Assembly (NCBI GenBank): GCA_031271345.1
Contig: JAISVX010000004.1
Location: 1 to 64,000, forward strand
DNA length: 64,000 nucleotides
DNA from: Lactobacillaceae bacterium
Lineage (GTDB): Bacteria; Pseudomonadota; Alphaproteobacteria; RF32; CAG-239
Direction of reading: 5' to 3'
Made by a program: the position numbers and the translations under genes. Shown in pieces: positions 31,992 to 43,600 of this stretch. The notes under the pieces are model-generated. The model was not told the origin of the DNA. It saw nothing but the letters and a program-made list of their open reading frames with translations, and searched no databases. How positions within the stretch are numbered: position 1 is the first letter of the stretch; each line of letters opens with the position of its first letter.

Positions 31992-32705
31992 TTAACTTCT
32001 GCGTAAGAGAGCGGCTGCTCTTTCCTCGATTTGCTGGCAGCACTCCCTGCGCCTTTCGTTTAAGAGCGGCAGGAAGACATTGTCAACCAGACCAGTTATC
32101 GAGCCAGCCAAAACCGCGCTGTCTCCGAAAAGGTCGTCCGCGCTCATCCTGAGGATGCCGGACATCGGCGGCAGAAGGCTGTCAAGTCCGCCAAACCCAA
32201 GAATGGCGCATTCGCAGCCATCGGGAAGCCCAAGCACTTCGACTATCTCTTCGACCGAATGGATAATTTCTTCCATCTCGAGGCTTTCTTCCTGTTCGGC
32301 GAGCCTTTCTTCGAACTCGAGCTGATAACAAAGCTCTTCGACGGCGCGTTGAACGCGGTTTTGAGCTTCGCAGCACGTATCGTTGAACATTAAGTTCATG
32401 AACTCCGCGCAGATTTGTTCCGTTGCGTCGCAGCGTCTCTTTATCTCTAAAGCGCTGTTGATAGAATCATCGGAGACGATTTTTTCAACGGCGTTGTCCG
32501 CGAGAGAGAGAACTCTTTCTTTGCCGCGACCTTGCCCTTTCACGGTTATGTCTATTTCTGCGCCAGCGAGAAAATCTTCTACTTCCGAAAGCTCATGCTT
32601 CGTTTTAAAGCTTTTGATTTCTCCGTTTTTGAACTGCACAGTAAGCCACTTGTTTTCAGCGCCTAGCACTAAAACACGATGTTTTCCATTTGAATTTTTG
32701 CTCAT
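31992..32705 (-). CDS. Hypothetical protein between nusG and rplK, copy A
   Basis: 237 residues. The first 75 residues look like a small beta-barrel (VLVLGAENKWLTVQFKNGEIK), similar to the start of the neighbouring gene at 32889. The rest is a very acidic helical region with repeated Glu and several Cys (CRECC-like at the end), then hydrophobic stretches. The gene is GC-richer than its neighbours and has no Shine-Dalgarno, but a good promoter (32762) lies upstream. Function unknown. Confidence 0.62.
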   Translation of the reverse strand: MSKNSNGKHRVLVLGAENKWLTVQFKNGEIKSFKTKHELSEVEDFLAGAEIDITVKGQGRGKERVLSLADNAVEKIVSDDSINSALEIKRRCDATEQICAEFMNLMFNDTCCEAQNRVQRAVEELCYQLEFEERLAEQEESLEMEEIIHSVEEIVEVLGLPDGCECAILGFGGLDSLLPPMSGILRMSADDLFGDSAVLAGSITGLVDNVFLPLLNERRRECCQQIEERAAALLRRS

Positions 32706-32761
32706 AACTTTATGAAGTTAAGTGAATTTATAATAAAAGTATTTAATTGTTCGTGGGAAAA

Positions 32762-32790
32762 AAATTAACATTTTCCTTGCAAGTTGTCAA
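32762..32790 (-). promoter_or_regulatory. Promoter of the gene at 31992
   Basis: On the minus strand TTGACA (32785-32790) and TAATTT (32762-32767) are 17 bp apart. Transcription would start near 32755, about 50 bases before the start codon. Confidence 0.6.
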
Positions 32791-32822
32791 CCCAAATTAG
32801 ACAAAATTTTTTATTAAGGCAG

Positions 32823-32847
32823 AAAAAAAGGACCTCCTTTGGGGTCC
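32823..32847 (-). terminator. Terminator of the gene at 32889
   Basis: GGACCCC pairs with GAGGTCC around four bases on the minus strand, then seven T. It lies 42 bases below the stop codon of the gene at 32889. Confidence 0.7.
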
Positions 32848-32888
32848 CGTTATAGTTAATAATTTTTTCCGTTCTCACGATGCGACGC

Positions 32889-33476
32889 TTAAAGAAGGTT
32901 AAATTCCCGAAGCAGCTCCTCGCCATCAAGTATCTCTCTTGTGGCTTCGATAATAAATGCTTCTTTGTCCCGTATTAAACCTAAAGTGTCGAGAACGCGT
33001 TCTCTTTGTTTAATCAGGAGTTTTTGGGCGGTTTCATCTTTTTCTTTTGCAAGCTCTCCGTCAATATAATGGAGAACGATGTCAGGGCGCAGTCTTTCGC
33101 ACTCTTTGAGGGAGACGTAAGTCTCGGCAACGCTTTGTTTGAGGTCGTCGATGGCTCTGATTGTGTCTGAAATGTCTTTGGCGCGTTTTGCATACTTCTC
33201 ATACTTACCCCAAGGAACAACTCTGATTTGTTCGTCGCAGGTAATGTGAGTGATTCTGACTTTTGTCTGCTCGTATTTGCTTTTTGCGGCAATCATTCTT
33301 GCCCATACATGGGGACCGCATTTCATGAAGACATTGTCAAAATCGATGGTTGCGAACATGCCGTTTTCAAGCTGTACAAGAATAGAATCTTTTTCTCTGC
33401 CCAAAATAGTCGCTTTTGCCGTCTTGCCCTTGGCAATATCTAAATTACCAGGAAGGGCATGTAAAAACTTTTTCAT
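32889..33476 (-). CDS. Hypothetical protein between nusG and rplK, copy B
   Basis: About 195 residues from the ATG at 33476 (MKKFLHALPG); an upstream ATG at 33521 is possible. Residues about 15-80 form a likely small barrel (KATILGREKDSILVQLENG, then VRITHITCDEQIRV) resembling the start of the gene at 31992. The remainder is a long charged coiled coil. GC-rich, no Shine-Dalgarno. It has its own promoter and terminator and faces away from the ribosomal genes. Function unknown; an RNA-binding role would be a guess. Confidence 0.6.
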   Translation of the reverse strand: MKKFLHALPGNLDIAKGKTAKATILGREKDSILVQLENGMFATIDFDNVFMKCGPHVWARMIAAKSKYEQTKVRITHITCDEQIRVVPWGKYEKYAKRAKDISDTIRAIDDLKQSVAETYVSLKECERLRPDIVLHYIDGELAKEKDETAQKLLIKQRERVLDTLGLIRDKEAFIIEATREILDGEELLREFNLL

Positions 33477-33542
33477 AACAATATGCTTTGAAATGGTTTG
33501 TACAAAAATCCAGTAATACATAAAAAATAAAATGTTATGTAT

Positions 33543-33570
33543 ATGATAACAGCATAAAAAGCATAGTCAA
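33543..33570 (-). promoter_or_regulatory. Promoter of the gene at 32889
   Basis: On the minus strand TTGACT (33565-33570) and TATCAT (33543-33548) are 16 bp apart. The start would be near 33536, which allows either candidate start codon. Confidence 0.6.
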
Positions 33571-33657
33571 CACGAAACGGATAAAATACCCAGATTATTA
33601 TTAAAAGTTTTTGTTATAAAAAAGTTCTTTTTTTGTATGTTTTTTTAAATAAAATCC

Positions 33658-33685
33658 TTGCAATTAGAATCGTTTATGCTATATA
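33658..33685 (+). promoter_or_regulatory. Promoter of the rplK operon
   Basis: TTGCAA (33658-33663), 16 bp, then TATATA (33680-33685) preceded by TGC as an extended -10. A leader of about 110 bases follows with a hairpin (CTCTTTAAAGGGACA against TGTCTCTTTAGAG). It replaces the usual read-through from secE-nusG, which is cut off here by a terminator. Confidence 0.65.
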
Positions 33686-33805
33686 TACGCGACTCTTTAA
33701 AGGGACAAACTTGTCTCTTTAGAGCGAATCGTTTGTTTTTAATATAATTTCGTGGGAGGCTTGCCATAGTCTTATACACCACGAAGCCGTGAAAAGAGGT
33801 ATAAA

Positions 33806-34243
33806 ATGGCAAAATCTAAAAAGAAAATTTTAGGTTTCATTAAGCTTCAAATCCCTGCAGGAAAAGCTAACCCTTCTCCTCCAGTTGGTCCAGCTTTGGG
33901 TCAAAAAGGTTTGAATATTATGGAATTCTGCAAAGCATTTAACGCTGAAACCCAGAAAATGGAGCCGGGTGTTCCAACTCCAGTAATTATTACTGCTTAT
34001 GAAGACAGAACATTTACTTTTATTATCAAACTTCCTCCGGTTGCTTACTACATTAAAAAAGCAGCTAACGTGAAGTCTGGTTCTAAAGAGCCAAGCAAGA
34101 GCTTTATTGGCAAAATCACTTCTGCTCAGGTTAAAGAAATTGCTGAAGCAAAAATGCCGGATCTTAACTGTTCTACAGTTGAGTCTGCCATGAACATGGT
34201 TGCAGGTCAGGCTCGCTCTATGGGCATTAAGGTAGAAGGATAA
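33806..34243 (+). CDS. rplK: Ribosomal protein L11
   Basis: 145 residues, standard length. The N-terminal [22 protein letters not shown] is the conserved domain facing the factor-binding site, and the C-terminal rRNA-binding domain ends [14 protein letters not shown]11 forms the GTPase-associated centre with 23S rRNA and helps stringent-response sensing by RelA. AAGAGG lies 8 bases before the ATG. rplA follows after five bases. Confidence 0.97.
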   Translation: MAKSKKKILGFIKLQIPAGKANPSPPVGPALGQKGLNIMEFCKAFNAETQKMEPGVPTPVIITAYEDRTFTFIIKLPPVAYYIKKAANVKSGSKEPSKSFIGKITSAQVKEIAEAKMPDLNCSTVESAMNMVAGQARSMGIKVEG

Positions 34244-34248
34244 CAGCC

Positions 34249-34929
34249 ATGGGAAAAAGAATTGTAAATGCTTACAAAGGTCTTAATAAAGATGCTGTTT
34301 ATTCTTTAAAAGATGCTGTTAAAACGGTTAAAGAAAATGCAACGGCTAAATTTGATGAAACAATTGATATTGCAATGAACTTAGGCGTTGATCCTAAACA
34401 CGCCGACCAAATGGTCAGAGGCGTTTGTTCTCTTCCTAACGGAACAGGCAAAACTCTTAGAGTTGCCGTTCTTGCTCAAGGCGAGAAAGCTGATGAAGCT
34501 AAAGCTGCCGGAGCGGATATTGTTGGTTCCGAGAACTTGGTAGACAGCATTCTTTCTGGCAAAATTGATTTTGACAGAATGATTGCAACTCCAGATATGA
34601 TGGGAATTGCCGGTAAAGTTGCAAGAGTTTTAGGTCCTAAAGGCTTAATGCCAAATCCAAAACTCGGCACTGTTACCGTTGATGTTGCAAACGCTGTTAA
34701 AAAAGCAAAAGCCGGTGAAGTTCAATATCGTGTTGAAAAAAATGGTATTATCCATGCCGGTATCGGCAAAGCTTCTTTCTCGGAAGACGCGCTTTATGAA
34801 AATGCCAAAGCTTTTATTGACGCTATCAATAAAGCAAGACCACAAGGTCTTAAAGGTACTTACTTAAAGAAAATTTCTTTAAGTTCTACTATGGGCGTTG
34901 GCTTGAAGATTGATTTAGCTAATTTATAG
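34249..34929 (+). CDS. rplA: Ribosomal protein L1
   Basis: 226 residues. The two-domain L1 fold is seen in [20 protein letters not shown] and [16 protein letters not shown], plus GKASF near the C-terminus. L1 binds the mobile stalk of 23S rRNA and in many bacteria represses its own operon by binding the rplK leader. It is co-transcribed with rplK. Confidence 0.97.
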   Translation: MGKRIVNAYKGLNKDAVYSLKDAVKTVKENATAKFDETIDIAMNLGVDPKHADQMVRGVCSLPNGTGKTLRVAVLAQGEKADEAKAAGADIVGSENLVDSILSGKIDFDRMIATPDMMGIAGKVARVLGPKGLMPNPKLGTVTVDVANAVKKAKAGEVQYRVEKNGIIHAGIGKASFSEDALYENAKAFIDAINKARPQGLKGTYLKKISLSSTMGVGLKIDLANL

Positions 34930-34939
34930 CTGGGAAAAG

Positions 34940-35132
34940 TTTTGAGCGGCGAGCTTTATCACCGCTCAATGAAACCCTCGGGTTTCAACACTGTCCAAGA
35001 CTGTAGGTGGCGTAAGCCCTAAATATCCTACACAGACGGGAGCGATTAAGGGATTTTTCTTTTTTCTCCTGGACAGATTAGTGCCACTGCTTGCAGTGGG
35101 TGTGTGAATCGACATTGTAAAGTTTACAATGT
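34940..35132 (+). promoter_or_regulatory. L10 leader (ribosomal protein autoregulation element)
   Basis: Noncoding bases between rplA and rplJ hold the conserved L10-leader block TGTCCAAGACTGTAGGTGG (34992-35010) with a kink-turn-like helix, plus paired stretches (GAGCGG / CCGCTC near 34954-34978; GTGCCACTGC / GCAGTGGGT later). L10(L12)4 is known to bind such leaders and repress translation of rplJ-rplL. Confidence 0.8.
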
Positions 35133-35137
35133 TTTTT
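35112..35137 (+). terminator. Attenuator-type hairpin directly before rplJ
   Basis: ACATTGTAA pairs with TTACAATGT around AGT, followed by TTTTTT and then the GGAG of rplJ one base later. A terminator in this place would let the L10 leader control read-through into rplJ, not only translation. Confidence 0.65.
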
Positions 35138-35150
35138 GGAGATAACTCAA

Positions 35151-35633
35151 GTGAACCGTGAAGAAAAAGCACAGTTGCTCAGCGAACTTCAAGATATGTT
35201 TAATAATTCTGAAGCCGTTGTAGTTTCTCACTACAAAGGTTTGACAGTTCAGGCTGTTTCTGAATTAAGAAACAAAATCAGAAGTGTTGGAGCTGAGTTT
35301 AAAGTTACCAAAAATCGAATTACACGTCTTGCGCTTAAAGGCACAAAATTTGAAGGCTTAGCAGATTTATTTGCAGGTCCTACGGCAGTTGCGTTTGCAA
35401 ATGACCCTGTAGCTGTAAGTAAGATTTGTGTTGAGTTTGGAAAAACTAATGAGAACTTTATTGTTCTTGGCGGTGCTACCGGCACAGTCGTTCTTTCATT
35501 GAGTGAAGTTAATACTTATGCTTCTCTTCCAACAATGGACGAACTAAGAGCAAAACTTATTGGTTTACTACAAGCTCCTGCTTCTCAGGTTGCACGCGTT
35601 CTTGCTGCATACTCAGAGAAAGAGGCTGCATAG
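35151..35633 (+). CDS. rplJ: Ribosomal protein L10
   Basis: 160 residues from a GTG start at 35151, chosen because GGAG lies 9 bases before it and the protein then begins VNREEKAQLL as usual; a TTG 15 bases earlier is not convincing. The N-terminal fold has VVVSHYKGLTVQAVSELR, and the C-terminal helix that carries L7/L12 dimers is present. L10 anchors the L7/L12 stalk. Confidence 0.94.
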   Translation: MNREEKAQLLSELQDMFNNSEAVVVSHYKGLTVQAVSELRNKIRSVGAEFKVTKNRITRLALKGTKFEGLADLFAGPTAVAFANDPVAVSKICVEFGKTNENFIVLGGATGTVVLSLSEVNTYASLPTMDELRAKLIGLLQAPASQVARVLAAYSEKEAA

Positions 35634-35696
35634 TTTTTGTGTTTAAAAGTTTAAGACTTTTGATTTTTAGTTAAATTTAATTTATGGAGAAAAGAA

Positions 35697-36065
35697 ATGG
35701 CAAATTTAGCCAAGTTAGTAGAAGATTTATCAGCTCTTAGCGTTATTGAAGCTGCTGAATTATCAAAAATGTTAGAAGAAAAATGGGGCGTTTCTGCGGC
35801 TGCTGCTGTAGCTGTGGCTGCTCCTGGCGCTGCTGCTCCTGCGGCAGAAGAAAAAGATGATTTTGATGTTATACTTGCTGAAGCAGGCGCAAACAAAATC
35901 AACGTTATTAAAGAAGTTAGAGCAATCACTGGTTTAGGCTTGAAAGAAGCTAAAGACCTGGTTGACGGCGCTCCAAAGACTGTAAAAGAAGCTGCTCCTA
36001 AAGCTGAAGCTGAAGAAATTAAAGCTAAGTTAGAAGCTGCAGGCGCTAAAGTAGAATTGAAATAA
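35697..36065 (+). CDS. rplL: Ribosomal protein L7/L12
   Basis: 122 residues. An N-terminal dimerisation helix ([20 protein letters not shown]), an Ala-rich hinge (about 37-52), and a C-terminal domain with the conserved [22 protein letters not shown]. The stalk recruits translation factors. GGAG precedes the ATG. It is the last ribosomal gene before the long leader of rpoB. Confidence 0.97.
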   Translation: MANLAKLVEDLSALSVIEAAELSKMLEEKWGVSAAAAVAVAAPGAAAPAAEEKDDFDVILAEAGANKINVIKEVRAITGLGLKEAKDLVDGAPKTVKEAAPKAEAEEIKAKLEAAGAKVELK

Positions 36066-36430
36066 TTCACTTATTGGATGATTACCGGGGAATTTTTCGC
36101 TTATGTATTGGTTTATACGCGGCGCTTAAAATTCCCTGCGTACTCATCGTAATAGATTGAACGGTTTCAATTCTAAAAATTAAACTTCCTTTTTATGGGA
36201 AGTTTTGGCGCATTAATTAGTCTATTATTTTTGAACTTTATAAAATCATAGTTTTTTATGGTTTTACAAAATTCAAATAATTATTTTAATCAGTCTGGCT
36301 TATAGGGGCTTTCATGCACGGCGGTCAAGACTGAATGTTCAAAAAACTATAGTTTAAATCTTCTGTTATCGGGGTTCAAAAGCGTTGGCGGTATTGGTAA
36401 CAGAATTCAACATAAAAGGACAAATAGGCA
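36066..36430 (+). promoter_or_regulatory. Noncoding rplL-rpoB region with hairpins
   Basis: No gene found in 365 bases. AACTTCC (36183) pairs with GGGAAGTT (36197-36204), followed by TTGG, a weak attenuator. ATAGTTTTTT (36248-36257) and AAAAAACTAT (36341-36350) close a 103-base element. This region probably sets the lower dose of rpoBC relative to rplJL, as in other bacteria; which structure does so is not clear. An AAAGGAC site lies before rpoB. Confidence 0.5.
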
Positions 36431-39400
36431 ATGGATAAATCTTATACGAGCAAAAAACGTGTAAGAAAGAGCTTTGGAAAAATCGACGCAGTTGCTAAGA
36501 TGCCAAGCTTAATCGAAGTTCAAACAGGTTCTTATGATGCTTTTATTGGTAAAGTAGACAACACGGAATTTGGTCTTGAACAAGTATTTCAATCAATTTT
36601 CCCTATTAAAGATTTTTCAGGAACAGGCGAGTTGGAATTCGTTTCTTACGAGTTGGAAGAACCGAAATACGACGTTGAAGAATGCATTAAACGTGGTATG
36701 ACTTATGCCGCTCCTGTAAAAGCTACTTTACGTCTTGTCGTTTGGGATACGGATGAAGCAACAGGCGCTAAATCTATTCACGACATTAAAGAGCAGGATG
36801 TTTATATGGGTGACTTACCTTTGATGACTTCAAAAGGTACTTTCGTTTTTAATGGTACAGAGCGTGTGGTTGTATCCCAAATGCACCGTTCTCCAGGCGT
36901 TTTCTTTGACCATGATAAGGGCAAAACGGTTGCTTCGGGCAAATATTTGTTTGCGGCGCGCGTAATTCCTTACCGCGGTTCTTGGTTGGACTTTGAGTTT
37001 GACGCGAAAGATTTGGTTTATGCCCGTATCGACAGGCGCAGAAAAATTCCGGCGACATCTATACTTTATTCTTTATATTCCAAAGAAACCGAAGAAAAAT
37101 TGAAAAAACTTCATAAAGAAGGCAAAACAATTGCTCCTTCAGATATTAAAGGCATGGATAAAGAAGAAATCCTTCATTACTTCTATGAAGTTGACGCTTG
37201 GAAGCTTGATAAAAAAGGCTGGGTTTCGGATTTCTTTCATCACCGTATGAAAGGCGTTAAATTTGACGTTGATTTAATCAATGCTGAATCTGGTGAGATT
37301 GCAGTGGAAAGGGGCAAAAAACTAACTCCTCGTTCCGCAAAAAAACTTTTTGATGACGGGTTCAAAAAAATATTAATGCCTACAGAATATTTGTACGGCA
37401 AATTCCTGGCTTCTCCAGTTGTTGAAAAGAAAACAGGTGAAGTTATTGCTGATGCCGGCGATGAAATTACCAAAGAATTAATGGAAAAAATCTTGTCCGC
37501 TAAAGTTGCAGAAATTAAAACATGCTACATTGACGGCGTGAACGTTGGTCCTTATATCAGAAACACTTTGGAAGTCGACAAAAACAACTCCCGCGAGGAA
37601 GCTCTTCTTGATATTTACCGCGTTATGCGTCCCGGCGAGCCTCCGACCTATGACACGGCTGACCAACTGTTCAGAAGCTTGTTCTTCGATATTGAAAGAT
37701 ATGATTTGTCTTCAGTCGGTCGCGTTAAAATGAACTCTTCATTGGATGTTCCAATGGAAGACGCTCCAGACACAAGAAGAACTCTTCGTAAAGACGATAT
37801 TTTAAGAATTGTCAAAAGATTAGTAGAGCTTCGTGACGGCAAGGGCGAGGTTGATGATATTGACCACCTTGGCAACCGCCGCGTTCGTTCCGTCGGCGAA
37901 TTGATGGAAAACCAATACCGCATGGGCTTGCTTCGTATGGAAAGAGCTATTCGCGAAAGAATGAGTTCTGAATCTTTATACAACGTAAAACCTCAGGATT
38001 TGGTAAATGCAAAACCAATCGCTTCTGTTATCAGAGAGTTCTTTGGTTCTTCGCAGTTATCTCAGTTTATGGACCAAAACAACCCGTTGTCAGAGGTTAC
38101 TCACAAACGTCGTCTTTCCGCGTTAGGACCAGGCGGTCTTTCACGCGAGAGAGCGGGCTTTGAAGTTCGCGACGTACACCCGACTCACTACGGTCGTATT
38201 TGTCCGATTGAAACTCCTGAAGGTCCAAACATCGGTTTGATTAACTCGCTTTCAACTTATGCGCGCATTAATAAATATGGTTTTATTGAATGTCCGTATC
38301 GTAAGGTTGTAAAAGGTAAAGTTACAAGTGATGTGATTTATCTTTCCGCAAACGACGAGGGCAAATATGTAATTGCCGAGGCTAATGCCGTTGTTAAAGC
38401 AGACGGTCATTTCAAAGAAGACTTAATTGCTTGCCGCAGAGCGGGCGAGTTTGAGTTTGCAACTCCAGAAGAGATTGACTTAATCGACGTTGCTCCGCAG
38501 CAGTTGGTTTCTGTTGCGACCGCGCTTATTCCATTCTTGGAAAACGATGACGCGAACCGTGCATTGATGGGGTCAAACATGCAGCGCCAAGGCGTTCCGC
38601 TATTGCGCTCGTCAGCTCCGCTTGTAGGTACAGGCATGGAAGCTACTGTCGCTCGTGACAGCGGCGCAACTGTAGTTGCTAAATATGACGGCGTTGTTGA
38701 CGCTGTTGACGCCAACCGTATTGTGGTTCGTTCCCGTTTAGAGGGCGAAGGCAATATAGGCGTGGAAATTTATAAACTTCAAAAGTTCCGTCGTTCAAAC
38801 CAAAATACCTGTATTAATCAGGTTCCGCTTGTTAAAGTCGGCGATGAAGTTAAAGCCGGCGATATTATCGCGGACGGTCCATGTACAGATATGGGCGAGT
38901 TAGCTCTTGGTAAAAACCTGTTCGTAGCATTTATGCCATGGAACGGTTATAACTATGAGGACTCAATTCTTCTTTCAGAAAGAGTTTCCCGCGATGATGT
39001 TTTAACATCACTGCACATTGAAGAATTTGAAGTTATGGCTCGCGATACCAAGCTGGGTCAGGAAGAAATCACCCGCGATATTCCTAACGTTGGCGAGGAA
39101 GCTCTCCGCAACCTGGATGAAGCCGGTATAGTTTATATCGGAGCGGAAGTTAAAGCCGGCGATATTTTAGTCGGTAAAGTTACTCCAAAAGGCGAAAGCC
39201 CCGTTACTCCGGAAGAAAAACTACTTCGCGCAATCTTTGGAGAAAAAGCAAGCGACGTTCGCGATACATCTTTGAGGGTTCCGCCCGGAATTGAAGGTGT
39301 TATTGTCGATGTTCACGTGTTCTCCCGCAGAGGCGTTGAAAAAGACGAGCGTGCTTTATCTATCGAACAGCAGGAAATTTCTCAGCTTGCAAAAGACAGG

Positions 39401-40597
39401 GACGATGAGATTTCAATTGTCCGCAGAAACTTTGAAAACAGATTAAAATCCCTGTTGGTTGGTCAAACAGTTGTTGACGCGCCAAAAGGCATTGACAAAA
39501 AATCTAAAATCACAGCCGAAGCGTTGAGTACTCTTCCGTCTGCGCAATGGAGAAAAATCATTGTTAAAGATGAGACGGTAATGTCAAATGTTGAAGGTTT
39601 GGTTTCTTCATTCGACGCTCGTTTGGACAAAGTTCAGAAACACTTTGAAAATAAAGTTGAAAAAGTACAGCGCGGCGACGACTTATTGCCGGGCGTTTTG
39701 AAAATGGTTAAAGTGTTTATAGCAACAAAACGTAAAACTCAGCCAGGCGATAAGCTGGCAGGACGTCACGGCAACAAAGGCGTGGTTTCACGCGTGCTGC
39801 CACTGCAGGATATGCCTTATATGGAAGACGGCACCGCTGTTGACATCGTGCTGAACCCATTGGGCGTGCCTTCGCGTATGAACGTTGGTCAGATTTTGGA
39901 AACTCACTTGGGCTGGGCTGCAAAAGAGCTTGGCAAACAGTTAAACGATATGGTTGAAGACTATAAGTCCGGCAAAAAGTCGCTTAAAGAAATCAACAAT
40001 AAGCTTCAGGAAATTTATGGCGACAAACAGTTTAACAAAGATGTCAAGTCATTAAACGAAACTGAAACTTTGGAAATGGTTTCTAATTTAAAAGACGGTA
40101 TACCTATGGCGACCCCCGTATTTGACGGCGCTCATGAAGCGGACATCAACAAAATGCTCGAGATGGCAGGTCTTCCAACCTCCGGTCAGATTGACTTGTA
40201 TGATGGCAGAACAGGCGAGAAGTTTGATAGAAAAGTTACTGTCGGCGTGATTTATATGATTAAACTTCACCACATCGTAGATGAGAAAATGCACGCTCGT
40301 TCCGTTGGTCCATACTCTTTGGTTACTCAACAGCCATTAGGTGGTAAGGCTCAGTTCGGCGGTCAGCGTTTCGGCGAGATGGAAGTGTGGGCGCTGCAAG
40401 CTTACGGCGCGGCATATACTCTTCAAGAAATGCTAACTGTGAAATCGGATGACGTAAACGGTCGTACAAAAGTTTACGAAGCAATTGTCCGCGGCGATGA
40501 TGGATTTGAAGCTGGTATTCCAGAGTCATTCAACGTATTGACTAAAGAAATCAAATCACTTTGCTTGAATGTTGAATTATTGAACGAAGAAGTATAG
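36431..40597 (+). CDS. rpoB: RNA polymerase beta subunit
   Basis: 1388 residues, full length for an alphaproteobacterium. The rifampicin region is present ([34 protein letters not shown]) with wild-type Gln, Asp, His, Arg and Ser at the usual positions, so no obvious resistance change is visible. ISSUES such as truncation are absent; the C-terminal [19 protein letters not shown] is conserved. It forms the catalytic core with beta'. rpoC follows after 19 bases. Confidence 0.98.
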   Translation: MDKSYTSKKRVRKSFGKIDAVAKMPSLIEVQTGSYDAFIGKVDNTEFGLEQVFQSIFPIKDFSGTGELEFVSYELEEPKYDVEECIKRGMTYAAPVKATLRLVVWDTDEATGAKSIHDIKEQDVYMGDLPLMTSKGTFVFNGTERVVVSQMHRSPGVFFDHDKGKTVASGKYLFAARVIPYRGSWLDFEFDAKDLVYARIDRRRKIPATSILYSLYSKETEEKLKKLHKEGKTIAPSDIKGMDKEEILHYFYEVDAWKLDKKGWVSDFFHHRMKGVKFDVDLINAESGEIAVERGKKLTPRSAKKLFDDGFKKILMPTEYLYGKFLASPVVEKKTGEVIADAGDEITKELMEKILSAKVAEIKTCYIDGVNVGPYIRNTLEVDKNNSREEALLDIYRVMRPGEPPTYDTADQLFRSLFFDIERYDLSSVGRVKMNSSLDVPMEDAPDTRRTLRKDDILRIVKRLVELRDGKGEVDDIDHLGNRRVRSVGELMENQYRMGLLRMERAIRERMSSESLYNVKPQDLVNAKPIASVIREFFGSSQLSQFMDQNNPLSEVTHKRRLSALGPGGLSRERAGFEVRDVHPTHYGRICPIETPEGPNIGLINSLSTYARINKYGFIECPYRKVVKGKVTSDVIYLSANDEGKYVIAEANAVVKADGHFKEDLIACRRAGEFEFATPEEIDLIDVAPQQLVSVATALIPFLENDDANRALMGSNMQRQGVPLLRSSAPLVGTGMEATVARDSGATVVAKYDGVVDAVDANRIVVRSRLEGEGNIGVEIYKLQKFRRSNQNTCINQVPLVKVGDEVKAGDIIADGPCTDMGELALGKNLFVAFMPWNGYNYEDSILLSERVSRDDVLTSLHIEEFEVMARDTKLGQEEITRDIPNVGEEALRNLDEAGIVYIGAEVKAGDILVGKVTPKGESPVTPEEKLLRAIFGEKASDVRDTSLRVPPGIEGVIVDVHVFSRRGVEKDERALSIEQQEISQLAKDRDDEISIVRRNFENRLKSLLVGQTVVDAPKGIDKKSKITAEALSTLPSAQWRKIIVKDETVMSNVEGLVSSFDARLDKVQKHFENKVEKVQRGDDLLPGVLKMVKVFIATKRKTQPGDKLAGRHGNKGVVSRVLPLQDMPYMEDGTAVDIVLNPLGVPSRMNVGQILETHLGWAAKELGKQLNDMVEDYKSGKKSLKEINNKLQEIYGDKQFNKDVKSLNETETLEMVSNLKDGIPMATPVFDGAHEADINKMLEMAGLPTSGQIDLYDGRTGEKFDRKVTVGVIYMIKLHHIVDEKMHARSVGPYSLVTQQPLGGKAQFGGQRFGEMEVWALQAYGAAYTLQEMLTVKSDDVNGRTKVYEAIVRGDDGFEAGIPESFNVLTKEIKSLCLNVELLNEEV

Positions 40598-40616
40598 GCG
40601 AAGGGAGAATATAAAA

Positions 40617-43600
40617 ATGAATGATATAATGAAATTTTTTGGACAGCAAGGTAGCGGCGATAGTTTTGACGCTATTAGAATTTCTATTGCTTCTCCTGAA
40701 CAAATTCGTTCTTGGTCTTATGGCGAAATTAAAAAGCCTGAAACCATTAACTACAGAACATTTAAGCCAGAAAGAGACGGCTTGTTCTGCGCGCGTATTT
40801 TTGGTCCGGTAAAAGACTACGAATGTTTGTGCGGAAAATATAAAAGAATGAAATACCGCGGTATCGTATGCGAAAAGTGCGGCGTTGAAGTTACGCTTTC
40901 AAAAGTACGACGCGAGAGAATGGGACACATTGAATTAGCGGCTCCAGTCGCTCATATATGGTTCTTAAAATCTCTGCCTTCGCGTATTTCAATCTTAACT
41001 GATATGTCTATCAAAAATCTGGAGAGAATCCTTTATTTTGAAAGCTATGTCGTTATTGAACCAGGTCTTACTCCTTTGGCTGTGAATGAGCTTTTAACCG
41101 AAGAGCAGTATCAAGAAGCGATTGATGAGTACGGAGAAGACAGTTTCCGCGCTTCTATCGGTGCGGAAGCTCTTAAAGAGATTTTATCTCAAATCGATTT
41201 GGAAGCTGAAAGAGACACTATTCGTGAAGAGCTAAAAGACAATGCTTCTGAAAGCAAGCGTAAAAAATTAATCAAAAGATTAAAAATTATCGAAGCTTTC
41301 TTAGATTCTGAAGCTAAACCAGAATGGATGATACTTGACGTGCTGCCGGTTATTCCTCCAGAACTGCGTCCATTGGTTCCATTGGATGGCGGCAGGTTCG
41401 CGACATCTGATTTGAACGATTTGTACAGACGCGTTATCAACCGCAACAACCGTTTGAAAAGACTGTTGGAACTTCAGGCTCCAGACATTATTGTACGCAA
41501 CGAAAAAAGAATGCTGCAAGAAGCTGTTGACGCATTGTTTGATAACGGTCGCCGAAGCAGAGCGATTACCGGCACAAACAAACGTCCGCTGAAATCTTTG
41601 TCAGACATGCTTAAAGGCAAGCAGGGTCGTTTCCGTCAGAACTTACTTGGTAAACGCGTTGATTATTCGGGTCGTTCGGTTATTACTGTTGGTCCGGAAT
41701 TGTTATTACATCAATGCGGTCTGCCGAAGAAAATGGCGTTGGAATTGTTCAAGCCTTTCGTTTATGCGAAGTTAGAGCTTTATGGTCATGCGACAACAAT
41801 TAAAGCCGCAAAAAGAATGGTTGAGAAAGAGCGTCCGGAAGTTTGGGACATCTTGGAAGAGGTTATCCGCGAACATCCAGTGCTTCTTAACCGTGCGCCT
41901 ACACTTCACAGGCTTGGTATTCAGGCTTTTGAACCGGTTCTGATTGAAGGCAAGGCTATTCAGCTGCACCCGTTAGTATGTACCGCATTTAACGCGGACT
42001 TCGACGGCGACCAGATGGCGGTTCACGTGCCTTTATCTATTGAAGCACAGCTTGAAGCCCGCGTATTGATGATGTCTACAAACAACATCCTGCTTCCAGC
42101 TTCCGGCAAGCCTGTTATCGTTCCTTCTCAAGATATGGTTTTGGGTATCTACTACTTATCTTATGAAGCGGAAGGCATGATTGGCGAAGGCAGCGTATTT
42201 GCCGATATAGATGAAGTTCGTATGGCTTTACACTCAAGAGCGGTTGATTTGCATGCAAAAATTAAATGCCGTATGAAATATATCAATGATGACGGTATCG
42301 AGACTTATGGTATTGTTACGACAACTCCGGGACGTATTTTGATTTCCGAGATTTTGCCAATGCATAAAGATGTTCCTTTCTCTTTGGTTAACAGATTGAT
42401 TAAGAAGAAAGAAATCGGCGAGATTATCGACGTTATTTATCGTCACTGCGGTCAGAAAGAAACCGTAATCTTCTCTGATAAGATTATGGCTCTAGGTTTC
42501 AAACACGCTTGTAAAGCAGGTATTTCATTTGGTAAGGATGACCTCATCATTCCAGATGCGAAAAAAGTTTTAATCGAGGAAACCGAAAAGCAGGTTAAAG
42601 AGTTTGAGCAGCAATACCAAAACGGTTTAATCACTAAGGGTGAAAAATATAACAAAGTGGTTGATATTTGGGCTGCCTGCACAGATAAAGTTGCCGATGA
42701 AATGATGAAAAACATTTCTCAAATCAAAGACGGCTATATCAACTCCGTATATATGATGGCTCACTCCGGCGCCCGCGGTTCCGCTGCGCAGATGAGACAG
42801 CTTGCGGGTATGCGAGGTTTGATGGCTAAACCTTCGGGTGAAATTATCGAACAGCCGATTATCTCAAACTTTAAAGAGGGTCTGACGGTGTTGGAGTATT
42901 TTAACTCTACCCACGGCGCTCGTAAGGGTTTGGCGGATACAGCACTGAAAACCGCGAACTCAGGTTACTTGACACGTCGACTTGTCGACGTTGCTCAAGA
43001 CGTTGTAATTACTGAAACTAACTGCGGCACTGATAAAGGTATTGTGGTTCGCCCAGTGGTTGACGGCGGTAACGTTATCGTATCAATCGGAGAGAGAATT
43101 CTTGGTCGTACAATTCAAGAAGACATCGTTCATCCAGAGACTGGCGCAATTGTTCTGCCAAAAGGCAAGCTGGTTGATGAAATTGACGTTGAATTAGTTG
43201 AGCGTGCCGGCGTTGAGCAGGTTAAAATCCGTTCGGTTCTTACCTGCGAAACTAAAGACGGCGTTTGCGCGGCATGTTATGGTCGTGATTTGGCCCGCGG
43301 TACCGCGGTTAATATCGGCGAGGCTGTCGGCGTTATTGCCGCTCAGTCAATCGGCGAGCCAGGCACGCAGTTAACGATGAGAACGTTCCATATCGGCGGC
43401 GCGGCGCAAAAAGGCGCCGAGCAGTCAAGCGTGGAAGTTCCGTTTGCAGGCGAATTAAAATTGGAAAACAGCCGTCTTGTGATTAACTCAGAAGGTAATG
43501 GAATTGTTTTATCCCGCAACTGCGATATTGTGGTTGTTGATACGGCAGGACGCGAGAAATCCCGCCACCATGTTCCTTATGGCACTAGACTTTTGGCTAC

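Noticed and set aside
35136-35151. Upstream TTG start for rplJ adding five residues
   Set aside because: The TTG overlaps the GGAG ribosome site; the GTG at 35151 is correctly spaced and gives the normal N-terminus.
36850-40530. Several long reverse-strand frames inside rpoB and rpoC
   Set aside because: They are shadows of conserved coding sequence with no ribosome sites and no recognisable proteins.
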